Shown: positions 10,068-20,954, counted from the stretch's first letter. The stretch is DNA of 64,000 nucleotides from Roseococcus sp. (GCA_026414745.1 JAOAIK010000037.1:1-64000), one strand, 5' to 3'. Numbers and translations are program-made. Notes: generated by a model not told the origin, from the sequence alone.

Positions 10068-13013
10068 CTAGCCCCGCCGCAGGGCGGAGAGCAGGCGCAG
10101 CGCCCGTCCCGACTCGCCCCCGGGCGGCGGCTGCGCCGCGGCGGCCAGGGCAGAGAGCCGGGCCTCCAGCGCCGCAAGCCCGCCTGCCTCCGGCCCGGCT
10201 GCCGGCTCGACCCCGGCCATGGCCTCGAGCAGGGCGATCCGGCCGGGCAGGTCGTCCTCCGCCGCCCAGTGCAGGGCGGCCAGCCGCAGGGGCGGCACGC
10301 CGCCCCCCGCCATGGCGAGCGCGATCTCCACCACCCCGCCCTCGCCGGTGGTGAGAGCGAGCGGCAGGGCGAAAGGCCGCCCGCCCGGCGGCAGCGGCGT
10401 CTCCCCGCCCGGGTGGCGAAGCCGCCCCGTCGCGCCGGGGCGGGGCGCGAGGTGAAGCACGGCGCGCAGCGCCTCGCCCGCGCCGAGCCCCTCCGCGCGG
10501 AAGCGGATCACGGGAGCGGGCGCCATGGGCTCGACCCCGGCGGAATCGGCGGCGAGGTCCCAGCCCTCGGCCAGCAGCGCGGCCCAGCCCGGCCCCTCGG
10601 CGCGGGCGGCGAACACCACCGGCACGCGCGGCGCCACCGTGCCGCCCGGCGGCGGCGCGGCCGCCACCTCCTTCAGCGCGACGCGGATGGGGCGCGGATC
10701 CTCGCCCCGGGGCGCGGCGAGCGGCCCCTCCACGACGAGGCCGAGCCGCGTCTCGCCCGCCGGCAGGGCGATGGCGGCCAGCACCTCCTGCCCCGGCATC
10801 AGGCCGAACCAGCGCGGCGGCGCCGCGCCGGCGAAGAGCCCCACCCGGTTCATCTCCGCCCAGGGGCGGGCGGCGAGCCGCAGCAGCACCGTGGCCGGTT
10901 CGGCGAGGCGCAGCGTCAGCGCCCCAGCAGGGCCGACCAGCGCCGCCCCGCCCGGGCCCGGCGCCTCGAAGCCCGCCCCCAGCAGGCCGGCCGCCGCCCA
11001 GTCCTCCTCCGCCTCCAGCCCGATGCGCGCGCCGGGCGCGAGGGCGGGGGGGAGGGCGGGCTCGCGCTGCGGCGGCGGCAGGGCGGAGAGCTCATCCACC
11101 CTGGCCAGGAAATCCGCCGCCACCTCGGGCCAGCCGCGCGGGCGGAACCCCTCGCGGATGCGCGCCTCGGCCGCCGCCAGCGCCGCGCGGTCGGTGCAGA
11201 GGCGGCGGATGTCGGCGGCGATGCCGCGCGGGTTGTAGGGGTCGATCGGCAGGGCGAAGCCCGCCCCGGCCTCGGGCGTCGCGCCCTCCTGGCTGGCCAG
11301 CACCACCTTGCCGAGCGCCAGCGCCTCGCCCACCGGCAGCCCCCAGCCCTCGGTGAAGGAGGGGAAGACGGTGAACAGGCAGGCGCGGTAGAGCGCCTCC
11401 AGCTCCGGATCCGAGACGCCGTGCAGGAGGCGGATGCGGCCGCCGAGGAAGCGCGTGGCCTCGAGCTGCGCCATCAGGTCGTCCACCCGCCAGCCGGGGC
11501 GGCCCACCAGCACCAGCGGCGGCGGGGAGAAGCCCTCGGCGAGGAGCAGCCGCCAGGCCTGGAACAGGGCGAGGTGGTTCTTGCGCGCCTCGATGGTGCC
11601 GACGCAGAGCACGAACTCCCGCCCGCGCAGGTCGGCGAGGCGCGCCGGCCACTCCTCCGGCCCCGGGGGCGCGCCGGCATTCATGCGGTGCGCCAGCGGC
11701 ACGGGGCGGATGGGCAGGGCGGGCGCGCCCTGCGCGGCCAGGGCGGAGGCCAGCTCCCGCGCCGTCCAGGCGCTGATGGTGAGCGCGAAATCCCACAGCC
11801 GCGCGCCCTCGGCGAGGCCCTGGCGATAGGCGCGCACCGTGCCCTCGCTCGTGTATTCGGGGTGGGTGAGGGGGATCAGGTCATAGACCAGCACGCCGAT
11901 GCGGATCCCCGCCGCGCGCAGCCGCGCCAGCGCCGCCGGCGCCCCGGCCCAGAACCAGAAGGCGCCGAGGATGAGGAAGCGCCGCGCGCTGGGCAGATGG
12001 GTGGGCCGGGCGCGGTCCATGGCCTGGGCGACGAGCTGGCGCGCGCGCTCGATGTCGTGCCGCTCGGCGAGGCAGTAGCGGATCAGGGCGCGCAGATCGG
12101 CCGGGTCGAGGGTCCAGAGCGGGCCCATGCGCTCGGCGAGGAAGACGAAGCGCGCGCGCGAGGCGGCCTCTGCGTCGTTCAGGATGCCCTCGGCGAGGCC
12201 GAGCTGCACGCGCTGGATGCCGGTGGCGCGCCCCGTCTCCTGCAGGAGGTTCAGCAGGTCGGTCACGTCGTAGAGGTCGGGGCCGCCGGGCGCACCCTCC
12301 TCCGGCGCGGCGCCGGCGATGCGGCGCAGGAGCTGCCAGTGCCGGCGGTCCGGCGCGAGGGCGAAGGCGCGCCCGGCCGCCTCGCGCGCCCCCGCGCGGT
12401 CATGCGCGGCGAGCCGCGCCTCGGCCAGCGCGCGCCAGGCGGCGGGATCGTCGGGGCTCGCTTCGGCGGCGGCGCGCAGGGCGGCGAGGTCGGGCGTCTC
12501 GCCCGCGGGGGCGGCCGGGCGCGGCGCGATGACGGGCGGCGGCAGGGCGCCCGCCGGCAGCAGGGCGCGCAGCTCCTCGGCGGCGTGGTTGACGGGGGCG
12601 AGCTCGGCCGAGAGCTGGTAGGCAAGCACCGCCTCCTCGAGCCGGCCCATGAGCTTCAGCACATGCCCAAGATGCAGGGGCGGGTCATGATCGCGCGGGG
12701 CGAGCGCCATGGCCTCGCGATAGGCGGCCTCGGCGGCCTCGAGCCGCCCCGCCTCCTTCTCGGCATGGCCGAGCTGGACCCAGATCGGCGCATCGGCCGG
12801 ATGGGTCTCGAGGTGGCGGCGGTAATGCGTCGCCGCCTCCTCCCAGCGCCCCGCGTCGCGCGCGCGGTCGCCGAGCAGCCTCCCGCTCGGCGGGGCGGGG
12901 CGGCGGAGGCGGCGCAGCAGCGCGCCGATCATCGCCCCTGCCCTGCCCGCGCCGCGCGACGCCGCCGCATGCCGCCTGCCCCCGAGATGGCGGAGCCCTT
13001 CGCCCCGCCGCAT
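10068..13013 (-). CDS. TPR-containing glycosyltransferase (GT4) with extra C-terminal domain
   Basis: N-terminal TPR-like repeats, central GT4 FPSFTEGWGLPVGEALALGKVVLASQEGATPEAGAG, C-terminal beta-rich region. Confidence 0.85.
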   Translation of the reverse strand: MRRGEGLRHLGGRRHAAASRGAGRAGAMIGALLRRLRRPAPPSGRLLGDRARDAGRWEEAATHYRRHLETHPADAPIWVQLGHAEKEAGRLEAAEAAYREAMALAPRDHDPPLHLGHVLKLMGRLEEAVLAYQLSAELAPVNHAAEELRALLPAGALPPPVIAPRPAAPAGETPDLAALRAAAEASPDDPAAWRALAEARLAAHDRAGAREAAGRAFALAPDRRHWQLLRRIAGAAPEEGAPGGPDLYDVTDLLNLLQETGRATGIQRVQLGLAEGILNDAEAASRARFVFLAERMGPLWTLDPADLRALIRYCLAERHDIERARQLVAQAMDRARPTHLPSARRFLILGAFWFWAGAPAALARLRAAGIRIGVLVYDLIPLTHPEYTSEGTVRAYRQGLAEGARLWDFALTISAWTARELASALAAQGAPALPIRPVPLAHRMNAGAPPGPEEWPARLADLRGREFVLCVGTIEARKNHLALFQAWRLLLAEGFSPPPLVLVGRPGWRVDDLMAQLEATRFLGGRIRLLHGVSDPELEALYRACLFTVFPSFTEGWGLPVGEALALGKVVLASQEGATPEAGAGFALPIDPYNPRGIAADIRRLCTDRAALAAAEARIREGFRPRGWPEVAADFLARVDELSALPPPQREPALPPALAPGARIGLEAEEDWAAAGLLGAGFEAPGPGGAALVGPAGALTLRLAEPATVLLRLAARPWAEMNRVGLFAGAAPPRWFGLMPGQEVLAAIALPAGETRLGLVVEGPLAAPRGEDPRPIRVALKEVAAAPPPGGTVAPRVPVVFAARAEGPGWAALLAEGWDLAADSAGVEPMAPAPVIRFRAEGLGAGEALRAVLHLAPRPGATGRLRHPGGETPLPPGGRPFALPLALTTGEGGVVEIALAMAGGGVPPLRLAALHWAAEDDLPGRIALLEAMAGVEPAAGPEAGGLAALEARLSALAAAAQPPPGGESGRALRLLSALRRG

Positions 13014-13072
13014 GGTTTCAAGGCCGGAGCGCGGCGCGTCAAGCGGCGAGGGGGCGCGCGCGACGGGTGCGC

Positions 13073-13951
13073 TCAGGCGCGCCCGTTCACCAGCGCGTCG
13101 TAGTCGCGCATCAGCGTCTCGGTGATCGTGCCCGGCGTGTAGTGGTGATCGCCGATGCGCCGCACAGGCGTCACCTCGGCCGCGGTGCCGGCGAGGAAGA
13201 CCTCGCTCGCGCGCGCCATCTCCTCGGGGCGGATCACGCGCTCCACCACCTTCATCTGCCGCTTGCGCGCGAGGTCCATGACCGTGCGCCGCGTGATGCC
13301 GTCAAGGAAGCAGGAGGGGACGGGCGTGTGCACCTCGCCGTCGAAGACGAAGAAGGCGTTGGCGCCGGTGGCCTCGGCCACATCGCCCTTCCAGTCGAGC
13401 ATCATGGCGTCGTCCGCCCCTTCGTCCATCGCCGCGTGCTTGGCGAGGGTGCCTATCATGTAGAGGCCCGCGGCCTTGGAGGCGGTGGGCGCCGTCTCCG
13501 GGTGCGGGCGGCGCCACTTCGCCAGGGCGAGGTGCACGCCCTTCATGCGCTGCTCCACGCCGAAATAGGCGCCCCATTCCCAGACGGCGATGGCGAGGTG
13601 GATGCGCGTGTTCTTCGCCGCGACCCCCATCTCCTCCGCCCCGCGCCAGGCGATGGGCCGCACATAGGCGTCGGAGAGGCCGTTCCTCGCCAGCGTCTCG
13701 TTGCAGGCGGCGTCGATCTCCTCGGCCGTCCAGGGAATCTCGAAGCCGAGAATCCGGCCCGAGGCGATCAGCCGCTCCGTGTGCGCACGCAGCTTGAAGA
13801 TGCGCCCGCCATAGGCGCGCTCGCCCTCGAACACCGCGCTGGCATAATGAAGCCCGTGCGAGAGGACGTGCAGATTCGCCTCGCGCCAGGGGCGGAAGGC
13901 GCCGTCCCACCAGATGAAGCCGTCGCGGTCGTCGAAGGGAACAAGGGCCAC
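13073..13951 (-). CDS. ilvE: Branched-chain amino acid aminotransferase
   Basis: DGAFRPWREANLHVLSHGLHYASAVFEGERAYGGRIFKLRAHTERL; GTG start preceded by GGAGGA. Confidence 0.93.
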   Translation of the reverse strand: MALVPFDDRDGFIWWDGAFRPWREANLHVLSHGLHYASAVFEGERAYGGRIFKLRAHTERLIASGRILGFEIPWTAEEIDAACNETLARNGLSDAYVRPIAWRGAEEMGVAAKNTRIHLAIAVWEWGAYFGVEQRMKGVHLALAKWRRPHPETAPTASKAAGLYMIGTLAKHAAMDEGADDAMMLDWKGDVAEATGANAFFVFDGEVHTPVPSCFLDGITRRTVMDLARKRQMKVVERVIRPEEMARASEVFLAGTAAEVTPVRRIGDHHYTPGTITETLMRDYDALVNGRA

Positions 13952-14087
13952 AGCGATTCCTCCAGGTCGGATCACAGGCTTGCGTCCGCACCCGAAGGGG
14001 CGTTCCGTTCGCAACCCGGGTGGTTCGCCTGACGCATGATCCTTGCGTTTGCCAGCGCCTTCTAGAAGGGGCGGGAAAATTGTGTCA

Positions 14088-14702
14088 ATGAAGCTGACCG
14101 AAAATCGGAGCATGGCAGCCATGCCGCAACGGCCGGAACCGGAGCGCCCGCGCGAGAGCGGCCCCGCGCGCAGCCTCCTCTTCCTGCGCGAGGAGGAGCT
14201 CCGTCTCGCCCAGGACCTGCTCTATTTCGGCTATCGCGACTTCACCGCGGGGGCCGACCGCCTCCTCGCCGAGCTCGGCATGGGCCGGGCGCATCATCGC
14301 GTGCTCCATTTCGTCGGCCGCGCCCCGGGGATGAAAGTGGGGGATCTGCTCGCCATTCTCGGCATCACCAAACAGTCCCTGGGGCGGGTGCTGCAGCCGC
14401 TGATCGAGGAGGGCTATGTGCGCCAGGATCCCGGCCTCAAGGACAAGCGCCAGCGCCTGCTGCGCCTGACCGAGAAGGGCGAGGCGCTGGAGCGTCGCCT
14501 CTTCGAGGCGCAGCGCGAGTGGGTGTTGCGCGCCTATCGCGAGGCCGGGCCAGAGGCGGTGGAGGGCTTCCGCCGCGTCATGCGCGGCCTGATGGGCGAG
14601 GAGGCGCGCGCCCAGTTCGAGGCGCTGGAGCGCCAGGCCGCCCCCGGCCGCACCACCACCCCCGCCTTCAGCCCCCGCACGCTGGAGAGGAAGACCGCCT
14701 GA
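14088..14702 (+). CDS. MarR-family transcriptional regulator (PetP-like)
   Basis: HHRVLHFVGRAPGMKVGDLLAILGITKQSLGRVLQPLIEEGYV wHTH; next to OmpR-type regulator as in Rhodobacter petP-petR. Confidence 0.88.
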   Translation: MKLTENRSMAAMPQRPEPERPRESGPARSLLFLREEELRLAQDLLYFGYRDFTAGADRLLAELGMGRAHHRVLHFVGRAPGMKVGDLLAILGITKQSLGRVLQPLIEEGYVRQDPGLKDKRQRLLRLTEKGEALERRLFEAQREWVLRAYREAGPEAVEGFRRVMRGLMGEEARAQFEALERQAAPGRTTTPAFSPRTLERKTA

Positions 14703-14704
14703 CC

Positions 14705-15409
14705 ATGCCCGAGACCGCGGCCGACATCCTGGTGGTGGACGATGACGCGCGGCTGCGCGGCCTCTTGCAGCGCTTCCTCGCGGAGCAGGGGCACCGCGTC
14801 GCCGTCGCCGCCGACGGCCCCTCGGCCCGCGCCGCGCTCGCCGCCATGGCCTTCGACCTCCTGGTGGTGGACGTGATGATGCCGGGCGAGAGCGGGCTCG
14901 AATTCGTCGAGTCCCTGCGCCGGGCGGGCAACGACACGCCGGTTCTGATGCTCACCGCGCGCGGCGACCCCGATGACCGCGTGGCGGGCTTCGAGCACGG
15001 CGCCGACGACTACCTCGCCAAGCCCTTCGACCCGCGCGAGCTGGCGCTGCGCATCCGCACCATCCTCAAGCGCGCCCAGCCCGCCGCCGCGCCCGCTGCA
15101 GCCCCCCTCGGCCCCATCCAGCTCGGCACGCGCTGGTACGACCCCGCACGGAACGAGCTGCACGGGCCCGAGGGCGTGCAGCGCCTGACGGGGGGCGAGG
15201 CGGCGCTGCTGGTCGCGCTCGCCCGCCGGGCGGGCGAGGTGCTCTCGCGCGAGGAGATCGCCGCGGCCCTCGGCACGCCCGAGGCCGGCGAACGCAGCGT
15301 GGACGTGCAGGTGACGCGGCTGCGCCGCAAGATCGAGGCCGACCCGCGCGAACCGCGCTTCCTCCACACCGTCCGTCACCGGGGCTATGTGCTGCGCCCG
15401 GGGCCGTGA
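14705..15409 (+). CDS. OmpR/PhoB-type response regulator (PetR-like)
   Basis: Receiver domain DILVVDDDARLRGLLQRFL...VVDVMMPGESGLEF...KPFDPREL plus wHTH VDVQVTRLRRKIEADPREPRFLHTVRHRGYVL. Confidence 0.93.
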   Translation: MPETAADILVVDDDARLRGLLQRFLAEQGHRVAVAADGPSARAALAAMAFDLLVVDVMMPGESGLEFVESLRRAGNDTPVLMLTARGDPDDRVAGFEHGADDYLAKPFDPRELALRIRTILKRAQPAAAPAAAPLGPIQLGTRWYDPARNELHGPEGVQRLTGGEAALLVALARRAGEVLSREEIAAALGTPEAGERSVDVQVTRLRRKIEADPREPRFLHTVRHRGYVLRPGP

Positions 15410-15461
15410 TTGCCGCGCGGGGCGCGGCCTCGCCGGGCCCGGTGGCTGAGGGCGGCGGCGC

Positions 15462-16808
15462 ATGCGCCCCGACAAGTCCCTCGCGCGACGTATCTCCACC
15501 CTGCTGCCGCGCGGGCTGCTCGCGCGCACCCTCATCATCCTGCTGCTGCCCATGGTGCTGCTGCAGGCGGTGGCGCTGCAGCTCTTCTACGGCGGGCAGC
15601 TCGACGTCATCTCGCGGCGCCTCACTGGCGCCCTGGCCGGCGACATCGGCTTCGTCGCGAGCTTCATCGAGGAGGTCACGCCCGAGCAGCGCGCGCGCAT
15701 GATGCGCGAGGGGCAGTGGCGCCTCGGCCTCGCCCTCAGCTACGAGGAGGGCGGCCAGCTCGGCCCGGTGCCCGAACGCCCCGCCTGGTCCCCCCTTCTG
15801 CCGCTGGAGGGCGACCTGCAGGCCGCGCTGCGCGAGCGCCTCGCCCTGCCCTTCGATGCGGACTGGCTGAGCGATCCGGCCGCCATCGTGATCCGCGTGC
15901 AGCTTCCGGGCGGCGTGCTGCATGTGGAGGCCCCGCGCCGCCGGCTGATCACCAGCACCCTCTACGTCTTCATGGTGTGGCTGGTCGGCACCGCGCTGCT
16001 GCTCGCCCTGGTGGCCGCGCTGTTCATGAAGAACCAGGTGCGGGCCATCCGCCGCCTGGCCGCCGCGAGCGAGGCCTTCGGCCTCGGCCGCGACGGGGGG
16101 CCCATCAAGCCCGAGGGCGCGCGCGAGGTGCGCCAGGCGGCGCTCGCCTTCAACGCCATGCGCGAGCGCATCATCCGCTTCGTCGCCCAGCGCACCACCA
16201 TGCTGGCCGGGGTCAGCCACGACCTGCGCACGCCGCTGACGCGCCTGCGGCTCGGCCTCGCCATGCTGCCCCGCACGCCCGAGACCGAGGCCGACATCGC
16301 CGCCCTCACCCAGGACGTGGAGGAGATGGAGCGGCTGATCGACGCCTACCTCGCCTTCGCCCGCGGCGAGGGGACGGAACCCGCCCGCGAGGCCGACCTC
16401 GCCGCCCTGGTGCGCGAGGCGGCCGCCAAGGCGCGGCGCGCCGGCGCGGCGGTGGAGGTGGAGGCGCCCGAGACGCTGCCGCTGCGCCTGCGCGCCGATG
16501 CCCTGGGCCGGGCGCTCGCCAATCTGCTCGACAACGCCCGCCGCCACGCGGGGCGCATCGCCGTCGCGGTGCGCCCGCCCGGCGGGGAGGCGCCGGGCTT
16601 CGCCGAGGTGGTGGTGGACGATGACGGCCCCGGCATTCCCGAGGCCGAGCGCGCCGAGGCGCTGAAGCCCTTCCACACCGGTTCGCCCAGCGGCACGGGG
16701 CTCGGCCTCGCCATCGCGCACGACATCCTGCGCGCCCATGGCGGCGAGCTGCTGCTCGAGCAGAGCCCGATGGGCGGGCTGCGCGCGCGGCTCAGGCTGC
16801 CGGCGTGA
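15462..16808 (+). CDS. Sensor histidine kinase (EnvZ-like)
   Basis: [22 protein letters not shown]-box, [12 protein letters not shown]-box, [20 protein letters not shown]. Confidence 0.93.
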   Translation: MRPDKSLARRISTLLPRGLLARTLIILLLPMVLLQAVALQLFYGGQLDVISRRLTGALAGDIGFVASFIEEVTPEQRARMMREGQWRLGLALSYEEGGQLGPVPERPAWSPLLPLEGDLQAALRERLALPFDADWLSDPAAIVIRVQLPGGVLHVEAPRRRLITSTLYVFMVWLVGTALLLALVAALFMKNQVRAIRRLAAASEAFGLGRDGGPIKPEGAREVRQAALAFNAMRERIIRFVAQRTTMLAGVSHDLRTPLTRLRLGLAMLPRTPETEADIAALTQDVEEMERLIDAYLAFARGEGTEPAREADLAALVREAAAKARRAGAAVEVEAPETLPLRLRADALGRALANLLDNARRHAGRIAVAVRPPGGEAPGFAEVVVDDDGPGIPEAERAEALKPFHTGSPSGTGLGLAIAHDILRAHGGELLLEQSPMGGLRARLRLPA

Positions 16809-18057
16809 TGCGCTCCATCCCGCCCATCCAGGGCCGCAGCACCTGCGGGATCTCGATGCCGCCGTCGGGCTGCTGATAGGTCTCCATCACCGCGATCAGC
16901 GCGCGGCCCACCGCCACGCCCGAGCCGTTCAGCGTGTGCAGGAACAGGTTCTCCTTCCCCCGCCGGAAGCGCGCCTTCATGCGCCGCGCCTGGAAGTCCC
17001 GGCAGTTGGAGCAGGAGGAGATCTCCCGCCAGGCGCGCGCCCCCGGCAGCCACACCTCGAGATCGTAAGTCCGCGCCGCGCCGAAGCCCGTATCCCCGGC
17101 GCAGAGGAAGACCCGCCGCCAGGCGAGGCCGAGCGCGGTGAGGATGCCCTCGGCGCAGCGCGTCATGCGCTCGTGCTCGGCGTCGCTCTGCTCCGGCGTG
17201 CAGAGGGAGACGAGCTCCGCCTTCATGAACTGGTGCTGGCGCAGCATGCCGCGCGTGTCGCGCCCGGCCGCGCCCGCCTCGCTGCGGAAGCAGGGGGTGA
17301 GCGCGGCGAAGCGCAACGGCTCTTCCGGCTCGGGGATGATGGAGTCCGCGACGAGGTTGGTCAGCGGCACCTCGGCGGTCGGGATCAGGTAGTGATCGCC
17401 GGCGCGGAAGAGGTCCTCGCCGAACTTGGGCAGCTGCCCGGTGCCGTAGAGCGTCGCCGCGTTGACCAGCAGCGGCGGGCTGACCTCGGTATAGCCGTTC
17501 CGCTCGGTGTGCACCGAGAGCATCCACTGCCCGAGCGCGCGTTCGAGCCGCGCCAGCGCGCCCTTGAGCACCACGAAGCGGCTGCCGGAGAGCTTCGCCG
17601 CCCGCTCGAAATCCATCAGCCCGAGCGCCTCGCCGAGCTCGAAATGCTGCTTCGCGCCGGGGATGTCGCGCGGGGTTCCATGGCTGTGGAGGACGCGGTT
17701 GCCGGTCTCGTCCGCGCCGTCGGGCACCTCGGCGTCGAGGGTGTTGGGCAGGCGCGACAGCGCGTCCTCGAGCGCGGCGGTCCGCGCCGCGGGATCGACG
17801 CTCTCGGCCGCCGCCATGGCCGCGGCGACCTCGGCCTTGAGGCGTTCGGCCTCGGCCGCATCGCCGCGCTTCATCGCCGCCCCGATCTCCTTCGAGAGCG
17901 CGTTGCGCCGGGCGAGCGCGGCCTCGGTGGCGGCGATCGCCTCGCGCCGCGCCTCGTCGAGCGCGATCAGCGCCGCGGCCTGCGGCGGCAGCCCGCGCCG
18001 GGCCAGGGCCGCGTCGAAGGCCTCGGGGTTCTCCCGCACCTTGCGGATGTCGTGCAT
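16792..18057 (-). CDS. serS: Seryl-tRNA synthetase
   Basis: [23 protein letters not shown]; class II motifs [31 protein letters not shown]; overlaps kinase 3' end by 17 bp (convergent). Confidence 0.97.
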   Translation of the reverse strand: MHDIRKVRENPEAFDAALARRGLPPQAAALIALDEARREAIAATEAALARRNALSKEIGAAMKRGDAAEAERLKAEVAAAMAAAESVDPAARTAALEDALSRLPNTLDAEVPDGADETGNRVLHSHGTPRDIPGAKQHFELGEALGLMDFERAAKLSGSRFVVLKGALARLERALGQWMLSVHTERNGYTEVSPPLLVNAATLYGTGQLPKFGEDLFRAGDHYLIPTAEVPLTNLVADSIIPEPEEPLRFAALTPCFRSEAGAAGRDTRGMLRQHQFMKAELVSLCTPEQSDAEHERMTRCAEGILTALGLAWRRVFLCAGDTGFGAARTYDLEVWLPGARAWREISSCSNCRDFQARRMKARFRRGKENLFLHTLNGSGVAVGRALIAVMETYQQPDGGIEIPQVLRPWMGGMERITPAA

Positions 18058-18086
18058 GGCTCAGTCCACCAGAAGGGCGCGGCGCG

Positions 18087-18884
18087 TCAGGCGTTGCCAG
18101 GCTTGGGCGGCCGCGGCGTGATCCAGGAGGCGAAGAGGATCGAGATCTCGTAGAGCAGGATCAGCGGCAGCGCCAAACCCACCTGGCTGATCACGTCGGG
18201 CGGCGTGATGATGGCCGCCAGCACGAACATGCCCACGATGGCGTAGCGCCGCCCCTTCTTCAGCGTCTCCACGCTCAGGATGCCGACGCGGCAGAGGAGC
18301 ACCAGCGCCACCGGCATCTGGAAGGCAAGCCCGAAGGCGAGGATCATGTGCATGACCAGCGAGAGATACTCGCTCACCTTCGCCTCGAGCTGGATGGGCA
18401 CGGTGCCGCCGCCGGTCGGCGTCTCGAAGCTGATGAAGAAGTGCCAGGCCAGCGGGAAGATGAAGTAGTAGGCGAGCGCCGCGCCGAAGAGGAACAGCAC
18501 GGGCGAGGCGATGAGGAAGGGCATGATCGCCCGCTTCTCGCTGCGGTAGAGGCCGGGGGCGATGAACAGCCAGGCCTGGGTGGCCCACATCGGGAAGCTG
18601 AAGAACACAGCCCCGAAGAAGGCCACCTTCAGGTAGGTGAAGAAGGCCTCGTAGAGGGCCGTGAAGATCATGCGCCGGTCCCCGCCCCCCTGGGCCATCA
18701 GGATGTCGGCCAGCGGCGCGGCGAGGAAGCCGTAGATCTGCGCCGAGAAATAGTAGCACACGCCGAACATCACCGCGAAGGTGCCCACGGACCAGAGGAG
18801 CCGCTGGCGCAGCTCCATCAGGTGCTCGATGAGCGGCATGGGCTTGTCGTCGATCGGGTCGTCGTCGCGCGCGGTGTTGGACAC
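18087..18884 (-). CDS. tatC: Sec-independent protein translocase TatC
   Basis: MPLIEHLMELRQRLLWSV and multiple TM segments. Confidence 0.96.
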   Translation of the reverse strand: MSNTARDDDPIDDKPMPLIEHLMELRQRLLWSVGTFAVMFGVCYYFSAQIYGFLAAPLADILMAQGGGDRRMIFTALYEAFFTYLKVAFFGAVFFSFPMWATQAWLFIAPGLYRSEKRAIMPFLIASPVLFLFGAALAYYFIFPLAWHFFISFETPTGGGTVPIQLEAKVSEYLSLVMHMILAFGLAFQMPVALVLLCRVGILSVETLKKGRRYAIVGMFVLAAIITPPDVISQVGLALPLILLYEISILFASWITPRPPKPGNA

Positions 18885-18893
18885 GATCGGGCC

Positions 18894-19514
18894 TCAGGCG
18901 GTCTTGGCCGGCGCGGAGGCCGGCGCTGGGGCATCCGCGACGGGCGGCGCGGCGGACGCGGTTGCAGGCCCCGCATCGGCCGATGGGGCGGGGCCGGAGG
19001 CGGCCGGCGGCGCGGGTTCGGGCGCGAGCCCCGCCGGAGCCGGCGTGGAGGGCGGAACGAAGGCCGGCGCCGGGACGGGCGGCGGCTCGGGCGGCCTGTA
19101 GGGCGCCATCGTCTGCGGCGGGATCATCGCCGGCGCGTCGGGCACGTCGCGCGCCGTGGGCGGGGGTGTCCAGGCGGGCGGGCTCGCGGCGCCCAGATCC
19201 CTCAGCGGATCCTCATTGAAGGCCTTGGTCAGGGTGCCGTCCGCATCCACCGCCCTGCGGATCTCGCCCTTCAGGTCGAAGCTGCGGATCTCGTTGATGG
19301 CGCCCTTCACCTCGGCGATCTGGTTGCGCACTTCGTCGAGCTTCGCCTCGCGGACGAGCTCATCCGCCTGCTGCTGGAACTGCGCCAGCTGCTGCTTGCC
19401 CTTCTTGATCACGTCGGCGATGCCGCGGATGGCGCCGGGCAGATCCTTTGGCCCGATCACCACCAGCGCCACCACGATGATCAGCAGGATCTCTGACCAG
19501 GCGAGATCGAGCAT
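18894..19514 (-). CDS. tatB: Sec-independent protein translocase TatB
   Basis: MLDLAWSEILLIIVVALVVIGPKDLPGAIRGIADVIKKGKQQLAQF; Pro/Ala-rich tail. Confidence 0.92.
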   Translation of the reverse strand: MLDLAWSEILLIIVVALVVIGPKDLPGAIRGIADVIKKGKQQLAQFQQQADELVREAKLDEVRNQIAEVKGAINEIRSFDLKGEIRRAVDADGTLTKAFNEDPLRDLGAASPPAWTPPPTARDVPDAPAMIPPQTMAPYRPPEPPPVPAPAFVPPSTPAPAGLAPEPAPPAASGPAPSADAGPATASAAPPVADAPAPASAPAKTA

Positions 19515-19611
19515 TCCATCCCCGGAGCGGAAAACCTCGCCCCCCGATACCAGGGGCGGGCCGCCGCGCCAATGCGGCGGAGAGGTTACTTGGTGTGGAG
19601 GCGGGCGGGAG

Positions 19612-20673
19612 TCACCCCTCCGCCCCCCCCGCGGGGAAGGCGAAGGCACGGGCGGGATCGAGCGCCACCCCCACGACCTGCCCGCGGGCCAGCGCCGCGC
19701 CGGGCGGGAGCCGGGCATGGAGGTGCAGCACCCCCCCCTCCCCGTCCTCCACCGCCATGTGCACGAGGGTGGTGGCGCCGAGCAGCCGGCAGGCCTCCAC
19801 CTCGGCGCGCGTGGCGCCCGGCGTGCCCGCCGGCAGCACGCGCAGCCCTTCGGGGCGCAGCAGCAGCTCGGCCGCGCTTCCCTCGGGCAGTCCGCGCCCC
19901 GGGGCGGCGCCGATCACCGTCTGCGCCTCGCCGCCGCGGATGCGCGCGGGCAGCCGGTTCACCTCGCCGAGAAAGGTGGCGACGAAGGGTGTCGCCGGGT
20001 TCAGATAGAGATCCTCCGGCGTGCCGAGCTGCACGATCCGCCCCTCGCGCATCAGCGCGATGCGGTCGGCCATGAACATCGCCTCCTCCGCGTCATGGGT
20101 GACGATGAGGGCGGGAATCCCGGACTGCTGGAGCACATGCAGCGTGTCGTCGCGGACCTGCTCGCGCAGCCGCGCGTCGAGGCTGGCGAAGGCCTCGTCC
20201 AGCAGCAGCGCGTCGGGGCGCGGGGCGAGGGCGCGGGCCAGTGCCACGCGCTGCTGCTGCCCGCCCGAGAGCTGGTGCGGCCAGGCGTTGGCATAGGCCT
20301 CGAGGCCCACGCGCGCCAGCGCCTCGGCCACCCGCCAGGCACGGTCCCCGCGCGGCACGCGGCGCAGGCCGAAGGCGACGTTGTCCGCCACCGTCAGGTG
20401 CGGGAACAGCGCATAGTCCTGGAAGACGAAGCCGACATTGCGCCCCTCGGGCGGCACCTCGACCCCCGGCCCGGCGAGCACCCGGCCACCCAGCGAAATC
20501 TCGCCCTGCTGCAGCCGCTCGAGCCCGGCCACGAGGCGCAGCAATGTGGTCTTGCCATCGCCCGAGGGGCCGAGCAGACAGACGATCTCGCCCGCGGCCA
20601 CCTCCAGCGAGACGCCGCGCAGAACCTCGCGCGCGCCATAGCGGTGGCGGATGTCGCGCAGCACCAGGCTCAC
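19612..20673 (-). CDS. ABC transporter ATP-binding protein (FbpC/PotA-like) with TOBE region
   Basis: Walker A GPSGDGKTTLL, signature LSGGQQQRVALARAL, Walker B LLLDEAFASLD; GTG start. Confidence 0.9.
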   Translation of the reverse strand: MSLVLRDIRHRYGAREVLRGVSLEVAAGEIVCLLGPSGDGKTTLLRLVAGLERLQQGEISLGGRVLAGPGVEVPPEGRNVGFVFQDYALFPHLTVADNVAFGLRRVPRGDRAWRVAEALARVGLEAYANAWPHQLSGGQQQRVALARALAPRPDALLLDEAFASLDARLREQVRDDTLHVLQQSGIPALIVTHDAEEAMFMADRIALMREGRIVQLGTPEDLYLNPATPFVATFLGEVNRLPARIRGGEAQTVIGAAPGRGLPEGSAAELLLRPEGLRVLPAGTPGATRAEVEACRLLGATTLVHMAVEDGEGGVLHLHARLPPGAALARGQVVGVALDPARAFAFPAGGAEG

Positions 20674-20740
20674 GGCCGGCCGCCCCGGCCGCCATGAGGC
20701 GCGCCTGCGACGGGCCGGGGGCGGCGCGGATGGCCGGGGG

Positions 20741-20954
20741 AGAGGGGCGCCGCCCCTCTTCGGACCTCTCCCCGCCAGGAGCCGGTGGGCTCCTGGACCT
20801 CGGGAGTCGAGTCGGGTTTGGTGGAAGGGGCCGACGCCCTCGCCGAGTCCTGCGCGCGCACGGGCCCCTCCCGCCCAACCCGACCCGGTTCCGGCTTCCA
20901 AGGGCCTTCCGGCCCTTGGTGGGAAGGGTCTGGGGAGGGCAAGGCCCTCCCCAG
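20741..20954. repeat. Mosaic intergenic hairpin array (REP/BIME-like)
   Basis: Four perfect hairpins (20741-20759, 20775-20796, 20898-20919, 20930-20954) plus a 22-bp inverted repeat with 3 mismatches (20811-20832 / 20863-20884). Confidence 0.8.

Noticed and set aside
5959-10071. 1370-aa plus-strand ORF spanning A2M 3' end and the glycosyltransferase
   Set aside because: Antisense/alternate-frame artefact of high GC; crosses two real genes
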